Shown: positions 35,488 through 44,829 of the stretch, in pieces
How positions within the stretch are numbered: the first letter of the stretch is position 1
How the letters are laid out: every line of letters begins with the position of its first letter
Source of the DNA: Parvibaculum sp.
GTDB lineage: Bacteria; Pseudomonadota; Alphaproteobacteria; Parvibaculales; Parvibaculaceae
Assembly (NCBI RefSeq): GCF_030651915.1
Contig: NZ_JAUSBV010000005.1
Span: forward strand, 744,001 to 808,000
Direction: 5' to 3'
Length of the DNA: 64,000 bases
Notes under the pieces: generated by a model
What the model was told of the DNA's origin: nothing
Seen by the model: only the letters and a program-made list of their open reading frames with translations
Database searches by the model: none
Position numbers and translations under genes: made by a program

Positions 35488-37938
35488 ATGCACGCGTTAC
35501 CCGGCACGGCCAAGGCGGTCATCATCGGCGGCGGAATCGTCGGCTGCTCGACGGCCTATCATCTGGGAAAGCTGGGCTGGACCGACACCGTTCTGCTTGA
35601 GCGCAAGAAACTGACCTCCGGCACGACGTTCCACGCGGCCGGCCTTGTCGGCCAGTTGCGGACCAGCGCCAACATCACGCAGCTGCTGGGCAACTCGGTC
35701 GCGCTCTACAATACGCTCGAAGAGGAGACCGGTCTCGGTACGGGCTGGAAGATGAATGGCGGGTTGCGGCTTGCCTGCAACGCCGAGCGCTGGACGGAGG
35801 TCAAGCGACAGGCGACGACTGCGCGCTCCTTCGGTCTCGAAATGCATCTGCTGAGCCCGAAAGAAGCGCAGGATCTCTGGCCGCTGATGCAGATCGACGA
35901 CGTGGTGGGGGCCGCCTTCCTGCCGACCGACGGCCAGGCCAATCCCTCCGACGTGACGCAGGCCCTTGCCAAGGGCGCGCGCATGTCGGGCGTCCGGATT
36001 TTCGAGGATACCGCGGTCGTCTCGATCGATGTCGAGGACGGGCGCATTCGCGGCGTCGTGACCGAGCATGGCCGGATCGATTGCGAGATCGTGATCTGCT
36101 GCGCCGGGCAGTGGACGCGCGTGCTTGCGGCCACGGTCGGCGTCAATGTGCCGCTGGTGTCGGTCGAGCATCAATACATGATCACCGAGAAGATCGAGGG
36201 CGTGAAATCGAACCTGCCGACACTGCGCGATCCCGACCGGCTGACCTACTACAAGGAGGAAGTTGGCGGATTGGTGATGGGTGGATATGAGCCCAATCCG
36301 ATTCCCTGGGCCATGGACGGCATTCCCGACGGCTTTCACTACACGCTGCTCAGCTCCAATTTCGATCATTTCGAGCCGATCATGGAACTGGCCCTGGGGC
36401 GGGTGCCGGCGCTGCAGACCGCCGGCATCAAGACGCTGATCAACGGACCCGAAAGCTTCACGCCGGACGGCAATTTCATTCTCGGCGAAGCGCCGGAGCT
36501 GAAGAACTTCTTTGTCGGCGCCGGGTTCAATGCCTTCGGCATTGCCTCCGGCGGCGGCGCCGGCCAGGCGCTGGCCGAATGGGTCGTCAAGGGCGAGGCG
36601 CCCTACGATTTGTGGCCGGTCGACATCCGGCGTTTCGGGCGACCGCATTTCGACACCGACTGGGTCCGGACGCGAACGCTCGAGGCCTATGGCAAGCACT
36701 ACACGATCGCCTGGCCCTTCGAGGAACACTTAAGCGGACGCCCCTGCCGGCGCTCGCCGCTCTATGCCCATCTGAAGGAGCAGCAGGCCTGTTTCGGCGA
36801 AAAGCTGGGCTGGGAGCGCCCCAACTGGTTCGCCGATCCGGCGGCCGGCGAAACGCCGGAAGATCGCTACAGCTATGGCCGGCAGAACTGGTTTGCCGCG
36901 GTCGGGCGCGAGCACAAGGCAACGCGCGAAGGCGTGACGATTTTCGACCAGACGTCGTTTGCCAAGTTCACGGTGAAGGGGCCCGATGCCGAAGCGGCGC
37001 TGACATGGATCTGTGCCAATGACGTCGCCAAGGCGCCGGGCAGCCTGACCTATACGCAAATGCTCAACGACCGGGGCGGCATCGAATGCGACCTGACCGT
37101 GGCGCGCGTTGCGCCTGACGAATTCTACATCGTGACCGGCACCGGCTTTGCGACGCATGATTTCGACTGGATTTCACGCAACATTCCGGCCGGCATGAAC
37201 GCACAGATCGTCGACGTCACCTCGTCGAACGCGGTGCTGGCGCTGATGGGGCCGAAGGCACGCGACGTGTTGGCAGCCGTCACGCGCGACGATGTGTCGA
37301 ACACGGCCTTCCCCTTCGGCCAGGCGCGACGCATCGGTATTGCCGGCTGCCCAGTTCTGGCGCTCCGCGTCACCTATGTCGGCGAGCTAGGTTGGGAACT
37401 GCATCTGCCGGTCGAATATGCGGTCAATGTCTATGAGGCGCTGATGCGGGCGGGCGCGGCGCATGGCATTTCGAATGCCGGCTACCGCGCCATCGAGTCG
37501 CTGCGGCTCGAAAAGGGTTATCGCGCCTGGGGTTCGGATATTGGTCCCGATCACACGCCGCTCGAGGCGGGGCTGGGCTGGGCCGTCAAGCTGCGCAAGA
37601 ACGTGCCGTTCAAGGGACGCGAGGCGATGCTGGCCCAGAAGGAAGCGGGCGTGAAAAAGATGCTGGCCTGCTTCACGGTCGACGATCCCGAGACGATCCT
37701 GCTCGGCCGCGAAACGATCTACCGCAATGGCGAACGCGTGGGCTGGCTGACCAGCGGCGGCTATGGCTACACGGTCGGCAAGTCGATCGGTTATGGCTAT
37801 GTGCGCCATCCGGCCGGCGTGACCGCGGATTATGTGATGGCGGGCCGCTATGAGCTGGAGGTCGCGACCGTCCGCATTCCGGCCGAGGTCCATCTCGAAC
37901 CGCTGCACGATCCGAAAATGGCGCGAATCAAGGCTTGA
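35488..37938 (+). CDS. Dimethylglycine/sarcosine dehydrogenase-like FAD enzyme with GcvT-type folate domain
   Basis: An 816-residue flavoprotein. IIGGGIVGCSTAYHLG (~12-27) is the FAD Rossmann motif, and SGTTFHAAGLVGQLR (~45) is the DMGDH/SarDH flavin-attachment neighbourhood (a His is present in TFHAAG). A DAO domain (to ~375), a linking FAO_M segment (~380-430) and a C-terminal aminomethyltransferase domain (~440-800, with SSNAVLALMGPKARDVL and GYRAIESLRLEKGYRAWGSDI) follow. Such enzymes oxidise N-methyl groups and pass the carbon to tetrahydrofolate. It lies 5 bp after the kinase-like gene. Uptake plus demethylation suggests use of betaine-type compounds as carbon and nitrogen source. Confidence 0.87.
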   Translation: MHALPGTAKAVIIGGGIVGCSTAYHLGKLGWTDTVLLERKKLTSGTTFHAAGLVGQLRTSANITQLLGNSVALYNTLEEETGLGTGWKMNGGLRLACNAERWTEVKRQATTARSFGLEMHLLSPKEAQDLWPLMQIDDVVGAAFLPTDGQANPSDVTQALAKGARMSGVRIFEDTAVVSIDVEDGRIRGVVTEHGRIDCEIVICCAGQWTRVLAATVGVNVPLVSVEHQYMITEKIEGVKSNLPTLRDPDRLTYYKEEVGGLVMGGYEPNPIPWAMDGIPDGFHYTLLSSNFDHFEPIMELALGRVPALQTAGIKTLINGPESFTPDGNFILGEAPELKNFFVGAGFNAFGIASGGGAGQALAEWVVKGEAPYDLWPVDIRRFGRPHFDTDWVRTRTLEAYGKHYTIAWPFEEHLSGRPCRRSPLYAHLKEQQACFGEKLGWERPNWFADPAAGETPEDRYSYGRQNWFAAVGREHKATREGVTIFDQTSFAKFTVKGPDAEAALTWICANDVAKAPGSLTYTQMLNDRGGIECDLTVARVAPDEFYIVTGTGFATHDFDWISRNIPAGMNAQIVDVTSSNAVLALMGPKARDVLAAVTRDDVSNTAFPFGQARRIGIAGCPVLALRVTYVGELGWELHLPVEYAVNVYEALMRAGAAHGISNAGYRAIESLRLEKGYRAWGSDIGPDHTPLEAGLGWAVKLRKNVPFKGREAMLAQKEAGVKKMLACFTVDDPETILLGRETIYRNGERVGWLTSGGYGYTVGKSIGYGYVRHPAGVTADYVMAGRYELEVATVRIPAEVHLEPLHDPKMARIKA

Positions 37939-38071
37939 ACGCGAAGCGGCGATGCGCGTGCCAGAAGGAAACACCTCCCGGGCGCCTGACGCAAGCGACG
38001 GTCAGCTTCCGTTAACCGGCCGGTGAGAGACTAACGAAAGGTCACCGACGGATTCGCGGGAGAGCACGACC

Positions 38072-38605
38072 TTGTCTTCATTCACCTCGCAGGCCGCGCC
38101 GCGCCGGATCGACACCGCATCGCCGGTGACGCTTCTGGACGCGCCGGAGAATACCGACGCCATAGCGCTCCACGACTACTGGCAGTCCAGGCGCGGCGAA
38201 CGGCCGATACCCGACCGCGCCGACATCCGGCCATCGGACTTCACACGCATGCTGCCTTCGGTCGCCATCATCGAGGTGATCGATGGCGGTCGCGATTTCC
38301 GTTTCCGGCTTTTCGGCAGCGAGCTTGCCACTTGGATGGGCTGCGATCGTACCGACCAACGCTTTACGCAAATGCAGCCCGCGCCGGGCTCCGACCTTTC
38401 GCCGGAGCAGGTTCGGAAGCGGTGGATCGATGTCGCGAGCGGCGCTCTTGCGGCGGCGCGGCCGATCTTCCTCAAGGCGCCGGTTCTCACCGCCAGCGCC
38501 GTTCTCACAATGCATGCGGTGATTATGCCACTGACCGCGGGCGGCTCGGAAATCGAGCAGCTCTTCGGCGGCGCTTTTGTCACCTCAACGCCAGCCAAGA
38601 GCTGA
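38072..38605 (+). CDS. PAS-domain protein (PAS_5/DUF1457 type)
   Basis: A 177-residue protein starting at TTG 38072 after GGGAGAGCACGACC. Residues ~45-165 match the single-domain PAS_5 proteins common in alphaproteobacteria: HDYWQSRRGERPIPDRADIRPSDFTRMLPSVAIIEVIDGG opening, then FRFRLFGSELATWMGCDRT. The C-terminal sheet ends before residue 177 with no output domain. It probably senses a ligand or acts as a polar adaptor, with unknown partners. It is immediately followed by tRNA-His on the opposite strand. Confidence 0.75.
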   Translation: MSSFTSQAAPRRIDTASPVTLLDAPENTDAIALHDYWQSRRGERPIPDRADIRPSDFTRMLPSVAIIEVIDGGRDFRFRLFGSELATWMGCDRTDQRFTQMQPAPGSDLSPEQVRKRWIDVASGALAAARPIFLKAPVLTASAVLTMHAVIMPLTAGGSEIEQLFGGAFVTSTPAKS

Positions 38606-38617
38606 TTTCCGGAAGAA

Positions 38618-38694
38618 TGGTACAGCCGCCCCGGATCGAACGGGGGACCTCTAGATCCACAATCTAGCGCTCTAACCAGCTGAGCTACGGCTGC
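38618..38694 (-). tRNA. tRNA-His (GTG anticodon)
   Basis: A 77-nt cloverleaf with encoded CCA (complement of 38618-38620). The anticodon stem CTAGA/TCTAG encloses TTGTGGA, giving anticodon GTG. The acceptor stem GCAGCCG pairs with CGGCTGT, starting with a G1-T72 wobble and an A73 discriminator. The base 5' to G1 is T, so no G-1 is encoded. A73 without G-1 is the derived state known for tRNA-His in a large group of alphaproteobacteria. Confidence 0.95.
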
Positions 38695-38795
38695 ACAAAT
38701 CAGGCGGAGGCACCCAAAAGAGGATGCCCGCGAATGGCCGGGAACTTAATTCGGCGCCACGCCGATGACAAGGGCCGAGAAAGACCTATCCGGGC

Positions 38796-40169
38796 CTACA
38801 TCAGCACATTGGCCACAAAGATCGAAACCACGCCCAGCGGGGCCACATAACGCAGCGAAAAGCGCCAGAGCGGGAGCCAGCGGCGGCCGTGCACGCCCAA
38901 AGCCTCCTCAACGGACTCCCGGGTCAGCACCCAGCCGGCGAAGAGCGACACCATCGCACCGACCGTCGGCATCAGGATGTTCAACGCCACATAGTCAAGC
39001 GTGTCGAAGAAGGTCTTGTCGGCAAGTATCCCGAGAGGCGCCAGCGGGCGGTAGTCGGCCCAGAGGTTGAACGACAGAACCGTGCCGATGCCGAGCAGCC
39101 AGACCAGAATACCGGTAATGACGGCGAGCTTGCGGCGCGACATGTCGACCACTTCCTCGGCCCAGGCGACCACCGGCTCGAGCAGCGAGATTGCCGAGGT
39201 GACGGCGGCAATCGAAAGCAGCAGGAAGAAGACCGAGCCGATCAGCACGCCGCCGCCGATCGTGCCGAAAGCAATCGGCAGCGTGATGAAGGTGAGGCCC
39301 GGCCCGGCCGTCGGTTCAAGCCCGTAGGTGAAGACCAGAGGAAATATGGCGATGCCGGCCATGATCGCGATGCCGGTGTCGGCAACCGCGATAATGACGG
39401 CTGAACGTCCGATCGATACGTCTTTGTCGAGATAGGCGCCGTAGGTCATCATTGCGCCGAGAGCGACGCTCACGGAGAAAAAGCCCTGACCGATCGCCGC
39501 CAGAACTGTGTCGGGCTTCACATCCTCGAATTTGAAGGCGAACATGAAGTCCATTGCGGCGCCAAATCCCTGCGTTGTCGTCGCGTAGATTGCCATGGCC
39601 GCCACGAGAAAAAACAGAGCCGGCATCAGCGAAACGACCGCGCGCTCGATGCCCGACGTCACGCCAACGGCAACGATTCCCACCACGAGCAGCAGGAAGA
39701 GCGTCTGCCAGAAGCTCAATGCATAGGGGTCGGCAATGAAGCTTTCAAAATGCGCCAGCGTCGCCGCATGATCGTCGCCGGCAAAGGCGCCGGTGAGCGC
39801 CAGCTCGACATATTTCAGCGCCCAGCCACCGATGACGGCGTAGTAAGAGAGAACGACAAAGGCGCCGATGGTACCGCCCCAACCGATTATCATCCAGATA
39901 CGCGCGGCGCGGTTTTCGGCGACCAACTTGCGCATGGTGTTGATCGGACTCAACCGGCCCATGCGGCCCAACATGATCTCGGCGACCAGAATGGGTAGCG
40001 CGATCGCCAGCATCGTCAGGCCGTAAATCGCGATGAAGGCGCCGCCGCCGTTCTCACCGGCGATGTAGGGGAAGCGCCAGATATTGCCGAGCCCCACGGC
40101 GCTGCCAATGGCAGCCATTAAAAAAGCAAAGCGCGAAGACCATCGCCGCGGCGCAAACGGTGTCGTCAT
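38796..40169 (-). CDS. Sodium-dependent transporter of the NSS/SNF family
   Basis: A 457-residue protein with about 11-12 membrane helices. RFAFLMAAIGSAVGLGNIWRFPYIAGENGGGAFI near residue 12-45 is the LeuT-type helix 1 with the unwound sodium and substrate site (AVGLGN.WRFP). ATG 40169 (MTTPFAPRRW) follows GGGGGATACCGGAA. Family members import amino acids or other amine-containing solutes with Na+. No neighbouring catabolic gene fixes the substrate. It is divergent from the epoxide-hydrolase-like gene. Confidence 0.88.
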   Translation of the reverse strand: MTTPFAPRRWSSRFAFLMAAIGSAVGLGNIWRFPYIAGENGGGAFIAIYGLTMLAIALPILVAEIMLGRMGRLSPINTMRKLVAENRAARIWMIIGWGGTIGAFVVLSYYAVIGGWALKYVELALTGAFAGDDHAATLAHFESFIADPYALSFWQTLFLLLVVGIVAVGVTSGIERAVVSLMPALFFLVAAMAIYATTTQGFGAAMDFMFAFKFEDVKPDTVLAAIGQGFFSVSVALGAMMTYGAYLDKDVSIGRSAVIIAVADTGIAIMAGIAIFPLVFTYGLEPTAGPGLTFITLPIAFGTIGGGVLIGSVFFLLLSIAAVTSAISLLEPVVAWAEEVVDMSRRKLAVITGILVWLLGIGTVLSFNLWADYRPLAPLGILADKTFFDTLDYVALNILMPTVGAMVSLFAGWVLTRESVEEALGVHGRRWLPLWRFSLRYVAPLGVVSIFVANVLM

Positions 40170-40330
40170 TTCCGGTATCCCCCAACTGCCAGACGTCCGA
40201 TCTTCCCCGACCTGCTCGGACCCAAGCCTAGCCCGGGGTGGCCTGCCGCGCCAAGCACCCGGCGCTCGCGGCGGCAAGGGAATCGCCTATAGTCGCCCGC
40301 GACGCGCATCCGGCACACCGGGAGACCCGC

Positions 40331-41260
40331 ATGAATGCCCATCCGATCCGCACCGCCTATATAGAGGCCAATGGGCTGGCCTTCGAAGTCGATATTTGCG
40401 GCGATGGCCAGAAATTCGCGCTGCTGCTGCATGGCTTTCCGGAAAGCAAGTTTTCGTGGCGGCATCAGATGCCGCTCTTTGCCGAACTCGGCTACACAGT
40501 CTGGGCGCCAAATCTTCGTGGTTATGGCGGGACGTCGCGGCCGAAGGATCGGGCGGCCTATGCAATGTCGTATCTCCTCGACGACGTCGCCGGGTTGATC
40601 GACGCGGCGCGGGCGCGCGGCATTTCCGGCCCGACGACACTCGTTTCGCATGACTGGGGCGGCGTCATTGCATGGACGTTTGCGCTTGCCGGCATCCGCC
40701 CGCTCGAACGCTTCATCGTGATGAACCTGCCGCATCCGGCGTTGATGGCGAAGCGCATCCGGACATGGGCGCAATTGAAGAAGAGCTGGTACATCTTCTT
40801 CTTCCAGATTCCGTGGCTGCCGGAGAAGCTGCTGCTGGCGCGCAACGCGCGCGCCATCGGCGAGGCATTCCGCGGCATGGCCGTCGACAAGTCGCGCTTT
40901 CCCGACGAGGTGCTCGATCACTATCGCAAGAATGCGCAGATTCCGGGCGCGATGACGGCGATGATCAATTATTACCGCGCCGGTTTCCGCGGTCCGCAGC
41001 CCGAAGTGTGGAGCGACCCGCCGATCCTCGAAACGCCGACGCTGATGATCTGGGGCGAGGAGGACTCCGCTCTCGGCAAGGAACTTACTTACGGCACGGA
41101 CGAACTCGTCAGCGATTTCACCATCCGCTATCTGCCACAGGTGTCGCATTGGGTGCAGCAGGAAGCGCCCGAGACCGTCAACGCGATGGTCCGAGCATGG
41201 ATCGAGGGCCGGCATGTGCCGCAGGCCGGGCTCGGCGGACGGTTGCTCATCGCCGACTGA
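40331..41260 (+). CDS. Alpha/beta hydrolase, epoxide hydrolase / haloalkane dehalogenase-like
   Basis: A 309-residue protein, ATG 40331 after CCGGGAGACCCGC. LLLHGFPESKFSWRHQ (~30-45) is the HGxP oxyanion loop of epoxide hydrolases, and VSHDWGGVIAW (~105) carries the Asp nucleophile that defines epoxide hydrolases and dehalogenases. MIWGEEDSAL (~245) holds the acid and VSHWVQQEAPE (~275) the His. Cap-domain tyrosines (SWYIFFFQIP, NYYRAGFR) could polarise an epoxide ring. Expected reaction: hydrolysis of an epoxide to a diol via an alkyl-enzyme ester. Confidence 0.85.
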   Translation: MNAHPIRTAYIEANGLAFEVDICGDGQKFALLLHGFPESKFSWRHQMPLFAELGYTVWAPNLRGYGGTSRPKDRAAYAMSYLLDDVAGLIDAARARGISGPTTLVSHDWGGVIAWTFALAGIRPLERFIVMNLPHPALMAKRIRTWAQLKKSWYIFFFQIPWLPEKLLLARNARAIGEAFRGMAVDKSRFPDEVLDHYRKNAQIPGAMTAMINYYRAGFRGPQPEVWSDPPILETPTLMIWGEEDSALGKELTYGTDELVSDFTIRYLPQVSHWVQQEAPETVNAMVRAWIEGRHVPQAGLGGRLLIAD

Positions 41261-41357
41261 ACAACCGCCCATTGCGCCAATACGGCAAGATCCGGCATCA
41301 TGTTGCGGTCACATTCGGCCCGCAATCTGCCGAGACCTCATTCCCGGAGCGCTCCCC

Positions 41358-43406
41358 ATGTCCCGCCTGTTCGCAATTTTCATCGGTATTCTGCTGCTTC
41401 TCGTCGTCGTGGCGGTCGCGGTGCCGATGCTGATCCCGATGGCGACCTACAAGGCGCAGGTCGCTGAGGCCGTGAAAGCGCAAACGGGACGGGATATCAG
41501 GATCGACGGCGAAGTCGGCCTTTCGTTTTTCCCCAACATTGCGGTTTCCATCGAAGATGTCGGGTTTTCCAACGCAAGTTGGGCGAAAGAGCGCGAAATG
41601 GCCTCGATGAAGGAGATGCGCGCAACGCTGAAGCTGATGCCGCTCTTCCGGGGTGCCGTCGAAATCGACAGTTTCGTGCTGGTCGATCCTGCAATCCATC
41701 TGGAGGTTCGGCGCGACGGAACGCCCAACTGGCAATTCGAGACAGCAAGCGCGCCGGCAGGCGGCAGCGGGGGCTCGTCGTCAAACGGCATGACCGTGAG
41801 CGAGATCAGCCTCGGCGAAATCTCGATCCAGAATGGCCGCGCCAGCTACGCCAATGCCCAGACCGGCGCCAGCTACGCCGCGGAGAAGGTCAACGTAAGC
41901 CTCGCCCTGCCGCGGCTTGACGATCCGTTCGTGGCCGATGGATCGCTGGTCTGGAACGGCGACGAAATTCGTTTCGATCTCAAAGCCGACCGTCCCCGCG
42001 CCTTCACCGAAGGTGGCCAGACGCCCGTCGCGCTGACGATTTCCGCGCCCAAGGTCAAGGCGTCCTATGGCGGCACACTGAAAGCACTCGACGGCCTCGC
42101 CTTTGCGGGCGACGTCGATCTTGCCGTGCCCTCCGTGCGAGCGCTGGCAGCATGGGCGGGCAGCCCGATGCCGGCCGGCAAGGGCTTCGGCCCGCTTTCA
42201 ATCCAGGGGAAAGCCAGCGGCAGCGGCGAGACCTACAGTTTTTCCGACGCCATCATCGGCTTTGACGGGATGAATGCGACAGGCACGCTCTCGGTTCGAA
42301 CCGGCGGAACACGACCCCATGTCAAGGGCGACCTGACTGTCGATCGTGTCGACGTCAACGCTTATCTTGAAAACGACGGTAGCACCGCGCGCAGCGGCGG
42401 CGGCGGAGCAAGCGATCCGGGCTGGAGCACCGACCCGATCGATCTTTCGGGTCTCAAGGCTGTTGATGCCGACTTTGCCCTGCGGGCAGGGCAAGTCCTC
42501 TTTCAGCAGATCGAGATCGGCGAGAGCGCGCTCAATCTCAAACTGGCGGGTGGCGTCCTGACCGCGACGCTTGGCAAACTCGGACTTTACGGCGGTTCGG
42601 GCGCGGGCGCGCTGACCGTCAATGGCGCCAGCGCGACGCCGCAGATCAACGCGAATTTCAAGCTGGCCGGGCTTGCTGCCGAGCCCTTCCTCACCGACGC
42701 CGCCGACTTCAAGCGGCTGCAGGGCACCACGGCTGTCGACATCGCCGTCAGCGCCTCGGGCCGCTCGCAGCGCGCCATGGTGTCGGCGCTCAACGGTAAT
42801 GGCAGTGTCAAGTTCACCGACGGCAAGATCAAGGGCATCAATCTCGCACAACTGGCGCGCACGGCGCTCGGTGCCGCAACCAGCGGCTGGCAATCGGGCG
42901 GCACGCAGGACACCGACTTTTCCGAAATGGGCGGCACGTTCACGATCACCAACGGGGTGCTTGCCAATAGCGATCTCCGGCTGCTGTCGCCGCTGATCCG
43001 CGTCAACGGCGCGGGAACCGCCAACATCCTCGAAAAGACACTCAACTACAGGGTGGAACCGAGGCTCGCGGCCTCGCTCGAAGGACAGGGCGGTCAGGCG
43101 GATGTCAAAGGCATCGAGGTGCCGATCCTGATCACCGGCGCGTGGTCGAACCCGCGCTTTGCGCCCGACCTCGCATCCATGATCCAGAACCGCGAGAATA
43201 TCGAGAGCACGATCAAATCGATCCGCGAGGACCGCGGCAAAGGCCTGATCGACAGCCTGATGGGCCGCCCGCCGGCCGCGCAGGAGCAAGCACCGGCAAA
43301 TGACGGCGGTAGCGGGGGCAGCCAGGAAGCGCCCGCGAGCGACGAGACGGAGCCGGCCGCAAAACCCAGACCCGAGGACGCGCTGCGGCAGCTTTTCGGG
43401 CGGTAG
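41358..43406 (+). CDS. AsmA-family protein
   Basis: A 682-residue protein. One N-terminal membrane anchor (LFAIFIGILLLLVVVAVAVPMLIP) is followed by TGRDIRIDGEVGLSFFPNIAVSIEDVGFSN, the opening of AsmA proteins, and a long beta-rich periplasmic body. The C-terminal AsmA segment has TNGVLANSDLRLLSPLIRVNGAG..ANILEKTLNYRVEP (~530-565). The last ~50 residues are a disordered P/A/E/Q tail. AsmA proteins are long beta-groove proteins thought to carry phospholipid between membranes. It ends 5 bp before the convergent cupin gene stop. Confidence 0.88.
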   Translation: MSRLFAIFIGILLLLVVVAVAVPMLIPMATYKAQVAEAVKAQTGRDIRIDGEVGLSFFPNIAVSIEDVGFSNASWAKEREMASMKEMRATLKLMPLFRGAVEIDSFVLVDPAIHLEVRRDGTPNWQFETASAPAGGSGGSSSNGMTVSEISLGEISIQNGRASYANAQTGASYAAEKVNVSLALPRLDDPFVADGSLVWNGDEIRFDLKADRPRAFTEGGQTPVALTISAPKVKASYGGTLKALDGLAFAGDVDLAVPSVRALAAWAGSPMPAGKGFGPLSIQGKASGSGETYSFSDAIIGFDGMNATGTLSVRTGGTRPHVKGDLTVDRVDVNAYLENDGSTARSGGGGASDPGWSTDPIDLSGLKAVDADFALRAGQVLFQQIEIGESALNLKLAGGVLTATLGKLGLYGGSGAGALTVNGASATPQINANFKLAGLAAEPFLTDAADFKRLQGTTAVDIAVSASGRSQRAMVSALNGNGSVKFTDGKIKGINLAQLARTALGAATSGWQSGGTQDTDFSEMGGTFTITNGVLANSDLRLLSPLIRVNGAGTANILEKTLNYRVEPRLAASLEGQGGQADVKGIEVPILITGAWSNPRFAPDLASMIQNRENIESTIKSIREDRGKGLIDSLMGRPPAAQEQAPANDGGSGGSQEAPASDETEPAAKPRPEDALRQLFGR

Positions 43407-43411
43407 TCCGG

Positions 43412-43900
43412 TCAGACCTTCTTGAAATCGTCGAGCGCGGCGAATTCCTTCATGCCGTCGACGCGGTACATGCGGCGCTTGAGGCGCGGATAGGTGCAGA
43501 TGTCGATGGGCGACCGCGTGCCGCCCATCAGATAGACGAGGTCTTCGGTTGCATCGTCTGGCACCCGCATCGAATGGGCCGGTGAATTTTTCGGGAAGGC
43601 CATGAAATCGCCAGGGCCGACGCGGAAGCTTTCATCGCCGATGGTCGCTTCGCCCTGCCCCGAAAGGACGTAGAGAAATTCCTCGTCCTGGCCGTGGAAG
43701 TGGTGCTCGGTCGTTTCGCGGCCCGGCTCAACGCGAACCAGATGGACACCGACATCCGAAAGCCCAAGCAGGTCGCCGATCGAGCGCGTGTTGCGGACGG
43801 CATTGGCGTTGAACTGGTGGACATGCCGCTTTTCCGGCAAAGCCGCGATCTGCGCAGCGCCAAGAAGGCAGGCCGCGCCGTCAGGGTCTTTCGATGTCAC
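43412..43900 (-). CDS. Cupin-domain protein
   Basis: A 162-residue protein from GTG 43900, preceded by AAAAGGAGAGACCCG. The cupin motif 1 EHHFHGQDEEFLYVLSG (~67-85) and motif 2 (GDFMAFPKNSPAHSMRV, ~98-114) give the metal ligands His, His, Glu and His. A single compact cupin of this size could be an isomerase, dioxygenase or binding protein. Nothing nearby identifies the substrate. Confidence 0.82.
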   Translation of the reverse strand: MTSKDPDGAACLLGAAQIAALPEKRHVHQFNANAVRNTRSIGDLLGLSDVGVHLVRVEPGRETTEHHFHGQDEEFLYVLSGQGEATIGDESFRVGPGDFMAFPKNSPAHSMRVPDDATEDLVYLMGGTRSPIDICTYPRLKRRMYRVDGMKEFAALDDFKKV

Positions 43901-44024
43901 CGGGTCTCTCCTTTTCGCAGTTTTCGGCGGTCGTGCTCCGGATTTTGTGCCTTTTGCGTCTGCCGTCTAGACTTATTCAGACTGATTCGTCGGGGCCAGT
44001 CTGAATGGGACGGGCGGCAATTTC

Positions 44025-44276
44025 ATGATCCAACACGCCTTTTCAGTACTGATAAAGTTCTTCATCGGAGCGGTGGCTGTCGGCGCGCTTCTCAATGCGT
44101 TCGACATCACGGCCGAGCAGGTGCTGCAGGACTTCGGATTCACGCCTGAGGCGATCCTCACTTTTGTGCGCGAGGGGTTTGGCTGGGCGCTGCCGCATTT
44201 CCTGCTCGGCGCGATGGTGCTCATTCCGGTCTGGCTGATCATCTTTCTGCTGAAACCGCCAAGTTTCCGCGGCTGA
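44025..44276 (+). CDS. Small membrane protein (DUF6460-like)
   Basis: An 83-residue protein with two hydrophobic stretches (FIGAVAVGALLNAF near 12-26 and FLLGAMVLIPVWLIIFLL near 60-77) separated by an amphipathic part (ITAEQVLQDFGFTPEAI). This layout matches short alphaproteobacterial DUF6460 proteins of unknown function. The ribosome site is weak. Confidence 0.6.
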   Translation: MIQHAFSVLIKFFIGAVAVGALLNAFDITAEQVLQDFGFTPEAILTFVREGFGWALPHFLLGAMVLIPVWLIIFLLKPPSFRG

Positions 44277-44382
44277 CATCCACCTGTTGCACGAGAACGC
44301 AAGCTATGTAGAGTCGCTTGGTTAACGGCGGCGGGGCACAAAGTTCCCGGGCCGGACAGGGGTATAAATTGGGAGGATATCC

Positions 44383-44742
44383 ATGAAGAAGACGATTTTC
44401 GCCGCGGCTCTGGCCGTTTCCGCCGTCGCGCTGGCCGCGCCTGCAACGGCCGATGTTGGTGCCGGGCTCGTCGGCAATACCGTTACGCTGACGGCTGCCG
44501 ACGGCGCGGTGACCAAGATTTTCTATCCCGATACGTCGAGCATTGTCGTCAAGGCGGCCGACGGCTCGGAAATCAGCGGCAGCTGGCGTGTTGCCGACAA
44601 CACGATCTGCACGACGATGGGTGAGGCACCTGAAAATTGCACCGCCCCGATCGAAGATGCGCCGACCGTTGGCGGCTCGGGCACCATCGAAGGCGAGCAG
44701 GGCAACGTGAATTGGTCGGTCACAGCCGGCAAGGATTTCTGA
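44383..44742 (+). CDS. Small secreted protein of unknown function
   Basis: A 119-residue protein with a strong GGGAGGATATCC ribosome site. The signal peptide KKTIFAAALAVSAVALAAPATA is cleaved before DVGAG. The mature ~97 residues are beta-rich with two Cys (NTICTT and ENCTAP) that could form one disulfide, and a repeated theme of adding an ion- or side-chain-bearing strand to a Gly/Thr sheet. No family recognised. Periplasmic location is expected. Confidence 0.65.
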   Translation: MKKTIFAAALAVSAVALAAPATADVGAGLVGNTVTLTAADGAVTKIFYPDTSSIVVKAADGSEISGSWRVADNTICTTMGEAPENCTAPIEDAPTVGGSGTIEGEQGNVNWSVTAGKDF

Positions 44743-44829
44743 CCCAACACCCTCTTCCGTCTGTTCCCCGGCGTTCGCTTTTACTAGAGTCCCCGAGATG
44801 AAATTCGGCGATTCGAGGGAGTGGCGATC

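Noticed and set aside
40170-40330. Riboswitch in the divergent region before the NSS transporter
   Set aside because: No recognisable glycine or other aptamer pattern; only ordinary promoter-sized sequence.
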